Source: Methylocapsa sp.
GTDB lineage: Bacteria; Pseudomonadota; Alphaproteobacteria; Rhizobiales; Beijerinckiaceae
DNA length: 6,452 bases
Reading direction: 5' to 3'
NCBI GenBank assembly: GCA_003162995.1
Contig: PLUZ01000211.1
Span: forward strand, 11,579-18,030
Shown here: positions 1 through 5,655 of the stretch, piece after piece
Position numbering within the stretch: position 1 is the stretch's first letter
How the letters are laid out: every line of letters starts with the position of its first letter
Made by a program: the position numbers and the translations under genes
The notes under the pieces: generated by a model
What the model was told of the DNA's origin: nothing
Databases searched by the model: none
What the model saw: the letters and a program-made list of their open reading frames with translations, nothing else

Positions 1-1484
1 TCGGCGAGCCGGGCACCCAGCTCACCATGCGCACATTCCACATCGGCGGCGCCGCGCAGATCGCCGATCAATCCTTCATCGAATCCAATTTTGATGGGGT
101 GGTGAAGGTCCGCAACCGCCATCTCGCCCGCAATAGTGAGGGCGATCTGATGGTCATGGCACGCAATGTCGCGATCGTCGTCGAGGGGCCGGATGGCACG
201 GAACGCGCGGTCCATCGGATCCAATATGGCGCCAGGCTCAAGGTCGACGAGGGTGATAAGGTCAAGCGGGGCCAGCGGATTGCCGAATGGGATCCCTATA
301 CGAGGCCGATTCTGACCGAGATCGACGGAACGGTTGCTTTCGAGGATCTCGTCGAAGGCGCCTCTATGACGGAGACCGTCGACGAAGCAACGGGCATCGC
401 CAAACGCCTGGTCATGGATTGGCGCCTCAACCAGCGCTCCGTGACATTGAAGCCCGCGATTGTGATCAAAAGCGCGGACGGCAAGATCGGTAAGCTGCTA
501 CGCGGCGGCGAAGCGCGTTATGCGCTTCCGGTCGATTCGATCATCGGTGTCGATCCGGGCGCGCAGATCAAGGCTGGCGACATCATTGCACGTATCTCAA
601 TGGATTCGGCGAAGACGCGCGACATCACCGGTGGTCTGCCGCGTGTCGCCGAACTCTTCGAAGCGCGCCGGCCGAAGGATCACGCAATTATCGCCGAGAG
701 CTCCGGCACCGTGCAATTTGGACGCGATTACAAGAACAAGACGCGCATTGCAATCATCCCCAATGAAGCAGGTGCGGAGCCGGTCGAATATCTGATTCCG
801 AAAGGCAAGCACATCCACCTTCAAGACGGCGATGTCGTCGAAAAGGGCGATTATATTGTCGATGGGAATCCGGCGCCGCATGATATTTTGGCGATCAAGG
901 GGGTCGAGGAACTCGCCGCTTATCTTGTCAACGAGATTCAGGAAGTCTATCGTTTGCAAGGTGTCAGCATCAACGACAAGCATATCGAGGTGATTGTCCG
1001 GCAGATGCTGCAGAAGGTCGATATCGTCGATCCCGGCGACACCGAGTTTCTGCCCGGCGAGCAGGTCGATCAGGTCGAGCTTGATGAGGCCAATGCCGAG
1101 GCGATCGCGGCCAGAAAGAAGCCGGCCTCGGGGACTCCAGTCCTCCTCGGGATCACCAAGGCGTCATTGCAGACACGCTCGTTCATCTCGGCTGCCTCCT
1201 TCCAGGAGACGACTCGCGTGTTGACCGAGGCGGCGGTCAACGGCAAAACCGATACTTTGGAAGGCTTGAAGGAAAACGTCATCGTCGGCCGCCTCATCCC
1301 AGCTGGGACCGGTGCCGCGATGGCCAAACTTCGCCGCGTTGCAAACATGCGGGATGAAATGATTTTGGCGCAGAAAGCGGAAAGCGCGGCAGCGGCCGGG
1401 CCAATGCCCTTGCTGGCCAAGCCTGACGCGCCGGCGGCCATGCCCTCTGTGGAGACGCCAAGTGACGTTCCCGCAGGTGAATAA
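1..1484 (+). CDS. rpoC: RNA polymerase beta' subunit, C-terminal part (5' end outside window)
   Basis: This is the largest subunit of bacterial RNA polymerase, which forms the active centre with beta; the part seen lies downstream of the trigger-loop region. The reading frame is already open at position 1 and starts with the near-universal GEPGTQLTM segment, so the ATG at 27 is an internal methionine and about two thirds of the gene lie to the left. Numbering from that methionine, conserved blocks are [20 protein letters not shown] (200-219), [20 protein letters not shown] (312-331), [20 protein letters not shown] (373-392) and [10 protein letters not shown] (421-430). After about residue 450 the protein ends in a variable Ala/Pro-rich tail of some 35 residues. 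The remaining length (about 485 residues) matches the corresponding part of E. coli RpoC. Translation ends at TAA, followed directly by an in-frame TAG. No frameshift or missing block is seen. Confidence 0.98.
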   Translation, partial: GEPGTQLTMRTFHIGGAAQIADQSFIESNFDGVVKVRNRHLARNSEGDLMVMARNVAIVVEGPDGTERAVHRIQYGARLKVDEGDKVKRGQRIAEWDPYTRPILTEIDGTVAFEDLVEGASMTETVDEATGIAKRLVMDWRLNQRSVTLKPAIVIKSADGKIGKLLRGGEARYALPVDSIIGVDPGAQIKAGDIIARISMDSAKTRDITGGLPRVAELFEARRPKDHAIIAESSGTVQFGRDYKNKTRIAIIPNEAGAEPVEYLIPKGKHIHLQDGDVVEKGDYIVDGNPAPHDILAIKGVEELAAYLVNEIQEVYRLQGVSINDKHIEVIVRQMLQKVDIVDPGDTEFLPGEQVDQVELDEANAEAIAARKKPASGTPVLLGITKASLQTRSFISAASFQETTRVLTEAAVNGKTDTLEGLKENVIVGRLIPAGTGAAMAKLRRVANMRDEMILAQKAESAAAAGPMPLLAKPDAPAAMPSVETPSDVPAGE

Positions 1485-1516
1485 TAGACCGGCTTGATTT
1501 TGTTGGTTCCTTTTGA

Positions 1517-1566
1517 CTAGAGCGCGTCCCGATCAAATGAGACCACATGATCGGGACGCGCTCTAG
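1517..1566. repeat. Perfect 19-bp inverted repeat with CTAG ends, intergenic palindrome
   Basis: The left arm (1517-1535) reads CTAGAGCGCGTCCCGATCA and the right arm (1548-1566) is its exact reverse complement, with a 12-nt loop at 1536-1547. It begins 32 nt after the rpoC stop. No run of T follows on either strand, so it does not look like a standard intrinsic terminator, although such a stem could still stop or protect the rpoC transcript. Palindromes beginning CTAGAGC and ending GCTCTAG are, from memory, dispersed in many copies between genes in Hyphomicrobiales. I therefore take it as one copy of such an element. That inference needs a genome-wide search. Confidence 0.8.
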
Positions 1567-1585
1567 GACTTCAGGAGGCAGTAAT

Positions 1586-1672
1586 TTGGCCGGACCGCAC
1601 GCACCGAGCACGAGACTTGAAGCTCAAGTGGCTTTTGCTCATACAGGGATCGGCAGGGGCATCGCGCGATGA
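1586..1672 (+). CDS. Possible 28-codon leader ORF upstream of and overlapping queC
   Basis: A TTG codon at 1586 lies 7 nt after a perfect AGGAGG (1573-1578) and opens a 28-codon frame. The frame closes with TGA at 1670-1672, overlapping the queC ATG as ATGA. The predicted peptide, (M)[20 protein letters not shown] then IGRGIAR, has no motif I recognise. The strong Shine-Dalgarno and the ATGA junction are what a translationally coupled leader would show. Against this, TTG starts are uncommon, the peptide is very short, and queC has its own plausible AGGGG at 1655-1659. It could be a chance frame or the remnant of a gene. I cannot tell from one sequence. Confidence 0.25.
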   Translation: MAGPHAPSTRLEAQVAFAHTGIGRGIAR

Positions 1673-2421
1673 GCGAAGTCACGGCTGGGGCTCTTGTGCT
1701 GTTCTCCGGCGGCCAGGATTCGACGACTTGTCTTGCCTTGGCGCTCGACCGTTATGAACGGGTCGAGACGGTTGGTTTCGATTACGGGCAAAGGCATAGA
1801 GTCGAACTCGACCAGCGCGCCGTGCTCCGTGAATCGCTGCGCCAGAATTTCCCCGCTTGGCGCGAGCGGCTCGGCGATGACCATCTCATCCGTATCGAGG
1901 CCTTGGCCAAAATCTCCACGACGGCGATGACCCACGATGTCGCGATCGTGGCTGACGGGCGCGGCCTGCCCAATACATTCGTGCCAGGCCGCAATCTCGT
2001 CTTCCTTACTCTGGCGGCTGCGATTGCCTACAGGCGCGGCTTCAAGCACATTATCGGCGGCATGTGCGAAACGGATTTCTCCGGCTATCCAGATTGCCGC
2101 GACGATACGGTCAAAGCCATGCAGCTTGCTTTAAATCTCGGCATGGACACCCGTTTTGTCGTGGAAACACCTTTGATGTGGCTCGATAAAGCAGCAACCT
2201 GGCGCCTTGCGCAAACGCTCGGCGGGGCTGCCCTCGTCGACCTCATCCTGGAGGCCACTCACAGCTGCTATCTCGGCGAGCGCGCCATCCGGCATGAGTG
2301 GGGCTATGGTTGCGGGACTTGTCCTGCTTGCCGGCTCCGCGCCGAAGGCTGGCGGAAATACATGGCGTCATTGGAAAACCCCGTGCCGGCTTCACGCAAT
2401 GACACGGTTGGACTTCCGTGA
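1669..2421 (+). CDS. queC: 7-cyano-7-deazaguanine (preQ0) synthase
   Basis: QueC converts 7-carboxy-7-deazaguanine to 7-cyano-7-deazaguanine (preQ0), using ATP and ammonia, in the cytoplasm; this is the last step before preQ1 in queuosine tRNA modification. The 250-residue protein has the PP-loop SGGQDS (13-18), FDYGQRH (37-43), [10 protein letters not shown] (100-109) and [15 protein letters not shown] (130-144). It also has the zinc-binding cysteines C200, C215, C218 and C221 in a C-x14-C-x2-C-x2-C arrangement near the C-terminus. All expected catalytic and metal residues are present, and the length is typical. The ATG at 1669 is chosen because AGGGG lies 9 nt upstream and an in-frame stop at 1618 leaves no other good start. 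It follows rpoC by 184 nt on the same strand and has no queD or queE beside it within the window. Its 3' end faces the TPR gene with only 44 nt between stops. Confidence 0.97.
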   Translation: MSEVTAGALVLFSGGQDSTTCLALALDRYERVETVGFDYGQRHRVELDQRAVLRESLRQNFPAWRERLGDDHLIRIEALAKISTTAMTHDVAIVADGRGLPNTFVPGRNLVFLTLAAAIAYRRGFKHIIGGMCETDFSGYPDCRDDTVKAMQLALNLGMDTRFVVETPLMWLDKAATWRLAQTLGGAALVDLILEATHSCYLGERAIRHEWGYGCGTCPACRLRAEGWRKYMASLENPVPASRNDTVGLP

Positions 2422-2465
2422 GGTTCGGCATGCCGTGATTGCAAAATCCACTCGCCATCGCGTTA
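2422..2465. other. 44-nt spacer between the convergent 3' ends of queC and the TPR gene
   Basis: The two stop codons are separated by 44 nt. The spacer contains a 10-bp palindrome, CGGCATGCCG (2426-2435), with no loop, so it is a poor hairpin and no T-tract follows it. I see no convincing intrinsic terminator for either gene, so the two transcripts may run into each other. Confidence 0.5.
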
Positions 2466-4202
2466 TTATGCTGCAGCCGCTTTTTCCGCACGATGGCCCA
2501 TTGCGGCAAGAATTGTTTCGCGCGCAAGTTCCGCCGTGGGAATATGCTCCCGCGCGCCAATCTGGTTGATGAGGCCGAGTGCCGCCTCGACAGCATCGAG
2601 CGCCTCGTCCAGCACTCGCCGGTCGCGCGTCCGGTTCCATAACATTCCAAGTGTATAGGCAAGGTTGATATTTATCTTGGCGGTGTCGAACGGCGAGTCC
2701 TCCGCCGGCCGGGCCTTGAGCGCGTCGCGATAGGCCGAGGCCGCGTCTTCCAGCATGGCATTATTGTTTTCGCGTTCGGCGATCTCGACGAGCGCATTGC
2801 CGAGGTTGGCGTTTGTGGTCGCCCAGCTGCTGGATGGAGCGAGATCACGGCATCGCTCTTCCAAGGCCGCTTGATAGGCTGCCACCGCCTGATGCAGAAG
2901 GCCAGTACCGGTCTCGCTCTCGCCGAGGGTCTCGAGTGCTTTGCCAAGATTGTTTTGGGTCGTCGCCCAATCGAGCGGCACTAGCTTCCGGTCAAGGCCG
3001 TCGAGAGCCTCGCGATAGGCCTTGACGGCCTCCTTGAGACGTTCGCCATCGCCTTCCTCAACCCCCAAAACAGCAAGTATGTCGCCGAGGCGGTTACATG
3101 CCTGCGCCCGTTCGAATGGCGCGTTTTCCTTAGTGCATTCCGCGAGCGCGGCGCGATAGGCCTCGGCCGCTTGGCGTAACCGTTCCGGGTCATTTTCCTG
3201 TTCGCCGAGGCGCTGCAAGGCATTGCCAAGATGATTTTGTGCTTTCGCCCAATCGAGCGGAGTACGATCGAGAGTCCATTCCTCGAGGGCGGCGAGATAG
3301 GCCTCGACCGCTTCCCGCAGCGGCTTAGAGTCCTTATTGCTTTCACCAAGCAGCAAAAGTGCGTCACCGAGATTGAGCTTCGTCTCGGCCCAATCAAGCG
3401 GCGATTGTTCGCGTCCGACGAGGCCGAGTGCGCGATGGTAGATTTCAATGGCAAGAAGCATATTCTCGCGCGTGCCAAATTGGCGGCCGTCCTCGCATAG
3501 CTCACGTGCCTGCGCGATCAGGAACCGCCAGGCGTCGTTGCCGCCAGCATCCGCGACTAGCGCCCCTGCGTTGGCGTATTTTTGCGCGGCAGCGCAAAAC
3601 TGCAACTGAATATGGTCGATCATTGCCTCTCTTGCGTAGAATTCGGCTTCTTCGTGGCATGTCGCCGTGGGAAACATCCAGCGCGCCTCCCGGCCCCGCC
3701 TGAGCACCTCGCTCGCGGAATAGAAATCGCCGCTGTCGACACACGCCAAGGCTTCCGAACAGATTTGCTCATGTCCCGGTCCTCCGTCGTGCCAATTGGC
3801 GAGGCTCGCCCGCAGGGCTTCCAATTGCTCGGCTGCCACCAACAGGCGGTTCGGAATTTCGGCGTCAGAAACGCTGGCATCGATAAGCTTAGCGAGAAGT
3901 GTTTGCAGAGGAGCGAGAGGAACAGATTTCGATTGTGCGCTCGCAACAAGGTCCTTAACGAATGCCATCAACATAGGATCGTCCAGATCACCGCGTTCCG
4001 GGCTGGATTCTCCGCTTTGATCAGCGATAAGGGGGAGGATTTTCTCCTTTATTTTTTTTGATTTAAAGTGATTTATAGATATGAATACGCAAAAAAATAA
4101 AACAGTAAATGTAACAATTCCACTTAATACCATAATTTCATGATTTATTTTTGCGCTTAAAATCTGAGAATTCGCTTCTATAAAGCCAAAATAGCCGCGC
4201 AC
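2466..4202 (-). CDS. Single-pass membrane protein with tetratricopeptide-type repeats, function unknown
   Basis: The predicted protein has 578 residues. Residues 23-43 form one hydrophobic segment (IMVLSGIVTFTVLFFCVFIS), followed by a basic stretch (KSKKIKEK, 47-54), so the positive-inside rule puts the large C-terminal part in the cytoplasm. Residues about 75-265 look helical and continue TPR-like pairing (for example YHRALG, 255-260). From residue 268 come repeats of 47 residues, starting at P268, P315, P362, P409, P456 and P504. Their rough consensus is P-L-D-W-A-x3-N-x-L-G-x-A-L-x3-G-E, then A-x2-A-Y-x2-A-L. Such repeats are known protein-binding scaffolds in many bacterial TPR proteins. 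No catalytic domain is visible, so a role in holding partners at the inner membrane is inference only. The GTG start is supported by AGGGG 6 nt upstream. The first ~55 codons are much more AT-rich than the rest. The gene stands alone on its strand, convergent with queC. Confidence 0.85.
   Translation of the reverse strand: MRGYFGFIEANSQILSAKINHEIMVLSGIVTFTVLFFCVFISINHFKSKKIKEKILPLIADQSGESSPERGDLDDPMLMAFVKDLVASAQSKSVPLAPLQTLLAKLIDASVSDAEIPNRLLVAAEQLEALRASLANWHDGGPGHEQICSEALACVDSGDFYSASEVLRRGREARWMFPTATCHEEAEFYAREAMIDHIQLQFCAAAQKYANAGALVADAGGNDAWRFLIAQARELCEDGRQFGTRENMLLAIEIYHRALGLVGREQSPLDWAETKLNLGDALLLLGESNKDSKPLREAVEAYLAALEEWTLDRTPLDWAKAQNHLGNALQRLGEQENDPERLRQAAEAYRAALAECTKENAPFERAQACNRLGDILAVLGVEEGDGERLKEAVKAYREALDGLDRKLVPLDWATTQNNLGKALETLGESETGTGLLHQAVAAYQAALEERCRDLAPSSSWATTNANLGNALVEIAERENNNAMLEDAASAYRDALKARPAEDSPFDTAKININLAYTLGMLWNRTRDRRVLDEALDAVEAALGLINQIGAREHIPTAELARETILAAMGHRAEKAAAA
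2553..3401 (-). repeat. Six tandem 47-residue (141-bp) TPR-type units
   Basis: The units run 3261-3401, 3120-3260, 2979-3119, 2838-2978, 2694-2837 and about 2553-2693. The first four are exactly 47 codons, the fifth is 48, and the last is degenerate (P504FDT, then NLAYTLGMLW in place of NxLGxALxxLG). Similarity is visible in the DNA as well: the plus-strand string GCCCAATCGAGCGG recurs near 2967 and 3248, and a close variant recurs near 3389. The units have nevertheless diverged in the variable positions, so this is an old expansion and not a recent slippage product. Confidence 0.8.
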
Positions 4203-4208
4203 TTAAAT

Positions 4209-4213
4209 CCCCT
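4209..4213 (-). promoter_or_regulatory. Ribosome binding site that fixes the GTG start of the TPR gene
   Basis: Read on the minus strand this is AGGGG, 6 nt before the GTG at 4202-4200. It is the main reason to accept the GTG and therefore to include the membrane segment in the protein. A start at the next in-frame ATG (residue 24) would cut into the hydrophobic segment. Confidence 0.6.
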
Positions 4214-4463
4214 ACGAATTTTAATATTCAATCAATACAGAAAACGATCTAAAATTACCGGATAGCAAATTAAAAAACTCTATGAACAGTTTCTTGTTTG
4301 AAGCGTGTTCATTTGCCGAAAATCGTATCCGATTATGGTTTCAGACGATGCCACCTGACGTCCCCGACCTCGCCGCATACCAGCGAAGCGCGATGCTCCC
4401 GTTGCGGGCAGGACGATGCGGCTAAGACGAAATCGCCGGTTCGGCTGTTGCAGATACGCAACA

Positions 4464-4480
4464 TTGGCACGATTTATACT
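4464..4480 (+). promoter_or_regulatory. Weak candidate sigma-54-like promoter element
   Basis: The string TTGGCACGATTTATACT matches the -24 half of the sigma-54 consensus (TTGGCACG) completely. At the correct spacing the -12 half reads ACT where GCT is expected, so one of the two key bases is wrong. It would read toward the OmpW-type gene about 190 nt downstream. The same stretch contains TATACT (4475-4480), which could equally be a sigma-70 -10 box, although the nearest TTGCAG (4448-4453) is 21 nt away, too far for a good -35. One of these may be real, but the evidence is thin. Confidence 0.2.
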
Positions 4481-4497
4481 GAGGAGGTCTCAAATAT

Positions 4498-4560
4498 ATG
4501 CATAAATATTATGATTTTAACGATCTGTTGGATATGGTCATTCAAAATTATGGTCAATGA
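4498..4560 (+). CDS. Possible 20-codon small ORF behind a strong Shine-Dalgarno
   Basis: An ATG at 4498 lies 10 nt after GAGGAGG (4481-4487) and opens a frame of 20 codons ending in TGA at 4558-4560. The peptide is MHKYYDFNDLLDMVIQNYGQ. Its amino-acid make-up looks protein-like, with an acidic and hydrophobic helix-forming middle, but I recognise no family. The following ATG overlaps the stop by one base frame shift (ATGATG region) and gives only 12 more codons (MRWIAKPDRQPF). It may be a real small protein, a leader for the OmpW-type gene, or the preserved start of a gene whose remainder is lost. Confidence 0.3.
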   Translation: MHKYYDFNDLLDMVIQNYGQ

Positions 4561-4672
4561 TGCGCTGGATCGCCAAACCAGATCGACAACCATTCTAGTC
4601 TAGTAGCAAGACAAAAATTAGCCAGCCGCCAGCTCTACCGGACGGTTTCCGCTGATGCTGAAAACATGAATT

Positions 4673-4677
4673 GAGGG
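4673..4677 (+). promoter_or_regulatory. Ribosome binding site that fixes the ATG start of the OmpW-type gene
   Basis: GAGGG lies 5 nt before the ATG at 4683. An in-frame TTG at 4671 would add four residues, but it overlaps this site and has no Shine-Dalgarno of its own. The ATG is therefore preferred; it also places the positively charged start of the signal peptide at the N-terminus. Confidence 0.6.
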
Positions 4678-4682
4678 TGGTT

Positions 4683-5381
4683 ATGAGCCGTGCATTGCGA
4701 CATTGGGCCTTGGCGATGATCGCCGTTCTCGCCGTGACCCCTGTTGCCGCAGCGGACATGGCTACACCGGTAGAATCGTCGCCAACCACGCCGCCAAGCT
4801 TCTATGTTCATGCGGGAGCTTCCGGCATTTTCTTTCAGACCAATGCCCAGGCAACCGGCGGTGGCTTATTTACGACAACGAACATAGCTATCCGGCCGGT
4901 TTATACTGTGACTTTGGAAGCGGGCTATTTCATCACACCCAATGTCGCCATCGCTCTATCCTCGGGCGTGCCGCCGATCGAGCATCTCAAGGCAATTGGG
5001 CTCCCCTCGGAGCCCACTTATGGCTCGAACCTCCTAGGCAGTACGCGCGGCGGCGCTGTTATGTTCCTTCTTCAATATCATTTGACCCAATTCGGCGCCC
5101 TTCAACCCTATGCCGGCATCGGGCCCGGCTATGTGCTCAATTTCGGCAATATCAGCGACGGAATTCTCACAAATTGGGGCTTCGATCAGAATTTCGCGCT
5201 AGCTCTCCAGGCCGGGACAGATTGGATGCTGACTCCCAATTGGGGCGTCTTCGTCGATGGCAAGAAACTTTTCTTTTCCACCAATGCGCAAGGATTCGCG
5301 TTTCCGGGAAATGTCCCGGATCGCACCCATGTAACGCTCGATCCATGGGTCGCGACCGTTGGCATTACCTTCAAGTACTAG
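4683..5381 (+). CDS. OmpW-family outer membrane beta-barrel protein
   Basis: The 232-residue precursor begins with a signal peptide: basic start (RALRH), hydrophobic core (WALAMIAVLAV) and an AAA cleavage site at 22-24. About 208 mature residues remain, the size of an eight-stranded OmpW barrel. Family-like features are YVHAGASGIFF (41-51) as the first strand, the glycine-rich QPYAGIGPGYVLNF (141-154), and NWGVFVDGKKLFF (186-198), a form common in alphaproteobacterial OmpW proteins. There is also an alternating C-terminal strand, WVATVGITFKY (222-232), ending in an aromatic residue as BAM substrates do; here it is Tyr where Phe is usual. OmpW proteins are thought to let small hydrophobic molecules through the outer membrane, but the substrate here is unknown. 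The gene appears to be transcribed alone, divergent from the TPR gene and convergent with the phosphate transporter. Confidence 0.87.
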   Translation: MSRALRHWALAMIAVLAVTPVAAADMATPVESSPTTPPSFYVHAGASGIFFQTNAQATGGGLFTTTNIAIRPVYTVTLEAGYFITPNVAIALSSGVPPIEHLKAIGLPSEPTYGSNLLGSTRGGAVMFLLQYHLTQFGALQPYAGIGPGYVLNFGNISDGILTNWGFDQNFALALQAGTDWMLTPNWGVFVDGKKLFFSTNAQGFAFPGNVPDRTHVTLDPWVATVGITFKY

Positions 5382-5655
5382 CCGGACGTGTCAGTATATT
5401 CGTGATAAAAGATCAAGATGTTTCAAAAGCTCGTTTAGGCGAGCCTTAGACGCCTGCTGCGGCAGGGCATCTGAGATCCAGCCGCCTGTTTTTCCTGAGC
5501 TGTGACTTGGATGGGAGCAGTCTAACTTTCCCGCTGCCCGCCCCATATGGCGAGGTATTCTCCCTCACCTGTGTTGATGTACGCCTCCACTCCCTTTCCG
5601 CCATGGATAATGCGCGTTTGGCGGAAAGGGCAGGCTCCAGACGCGATCTGTGCGA
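5382..5655. other. 274-nt spacer between convergent OmpW-type and phosphate transporter genes
   Basis: No gene is seen. Plus-strand frames here run on as antisense of the transporter gene and have no protein-like character. Small hairpins lie soon after the OmpW-type stop: GCTCG at 5429-5433 with CGAGC at 5440-5444, and CCTGC-TGCG-GCAGG at about 5453-5466. The first is preceded, not followed, by the only T-rich bases, so neither is a clear intrinsic terminator. A much stronger inverted repeat lies farther right and is listed separately. Confidence 0.5.
5592..5630. repeat. Perfect 12-bp inverted repeat between convergent genes, possible bidirectional terminator
   Basis: CCCTTTCCGCCA (5592-5603) is the exact reverse complement of TGGCGGAAAGGG (5619-5630), with a 15-nt loop. 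It lies 26 nt beyond the stop of the transporter gene and 210 nt beyond that of the OmpW-type gene, where a shared terminator is expected. No T-tract follows on either strand, so it is not a textbook intrinsic terminator. It could act as an mRNA 3'-end stabiliser or be a copy of a dispersed palindrome. Confidence 0.6.

Larger units (their letters stand above)
4203..4682. other. 480-nt spacer of mixed composition between divergent TPR and OmpW-type genes
   Basis: The left part is strongly AT-rich: 17 G or C in 60 nt at 4201-4260 by hand count. A GC-richer patch follows at about 4340-4460, then AT-rich DNA again to about 4560. A small dyad, AATCG-TATC-CGATT, lies at 4321-4334. The longest frame across it (from a TTG at 4298 to 4603) gives an irregular peptide with a CSRCGQ string and resembles no protein I know; I do not call it a gene. 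The GC-rich patch could be a relic of a mobile element or gene, but no matched inverted ends or target duplication are visible. Promoters for both flanking genes should lie here. I see no tRNA or clear small RNA. Confidence 0.6.

Noticed and set aside
597..983. 128-codon minus-strand frame inside rpoC
   Set aside because: It is antisense to fully conserved RpoC blocks and has no ribosome site or family resemblance; it is a shadow frame.
1513..1541. Sigma-70 promoter for queC from TTGACT at 1513-1518
   Set aside because: At 17 nt the -10 position reads AATGAG, a poor match, and the region lies inside the palindrome arm and loop.
1485..1668. preQ1 riboswitch upstream of queC
   Set aside because: The short hairpin and A-rich tail of known preQ1 aptamers are not visible. 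The only strong structure is the 19-bp palindrome, which is explained better as an intergenic repeat.
2420..2470. Intrinsic terminator between queC and the TPR gene
   Set aside because: CGGCATGCCG has no loop and no T-run follows, so no terminator can be claimed.
3582..4061. 159-codon plus-strand frame opposite the TPR gene
   Set aside because: It lies wholly antisense to a frame with clear TPR periodicity and a supported start, and its peptide has no domain-like character.
2466..4202. Defence-system reading of the TPR protein (as part of a multigene antiviral locus)
   Set aside because: No nuclease, protease, TIR, NTPase or other effector is encoded beside it. The neighbours are housekeeping or envelope genes, so TPR repeats alone do not support it.
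4298..4603. 101-codon plus-strand frame from TTG with a CxxC-like CSRCGQ string, possible zinc-ribbon transposase piece
   Set aside because: It has only one cysteine pair, an irregular composition that follows the AT/GC patches, a TTG start with no Shine-Dalgarno and no recognisable family pattern. It is more likely chance.
4703..5449. 248-codon plus-strand frame overlapping the OmpW-type gene
   Set aside because: It is the shifted frame of a gene with a signal peptide and barrel pattern. Its Arg/His/Cys-rich peptide is typical of a shadow frame.
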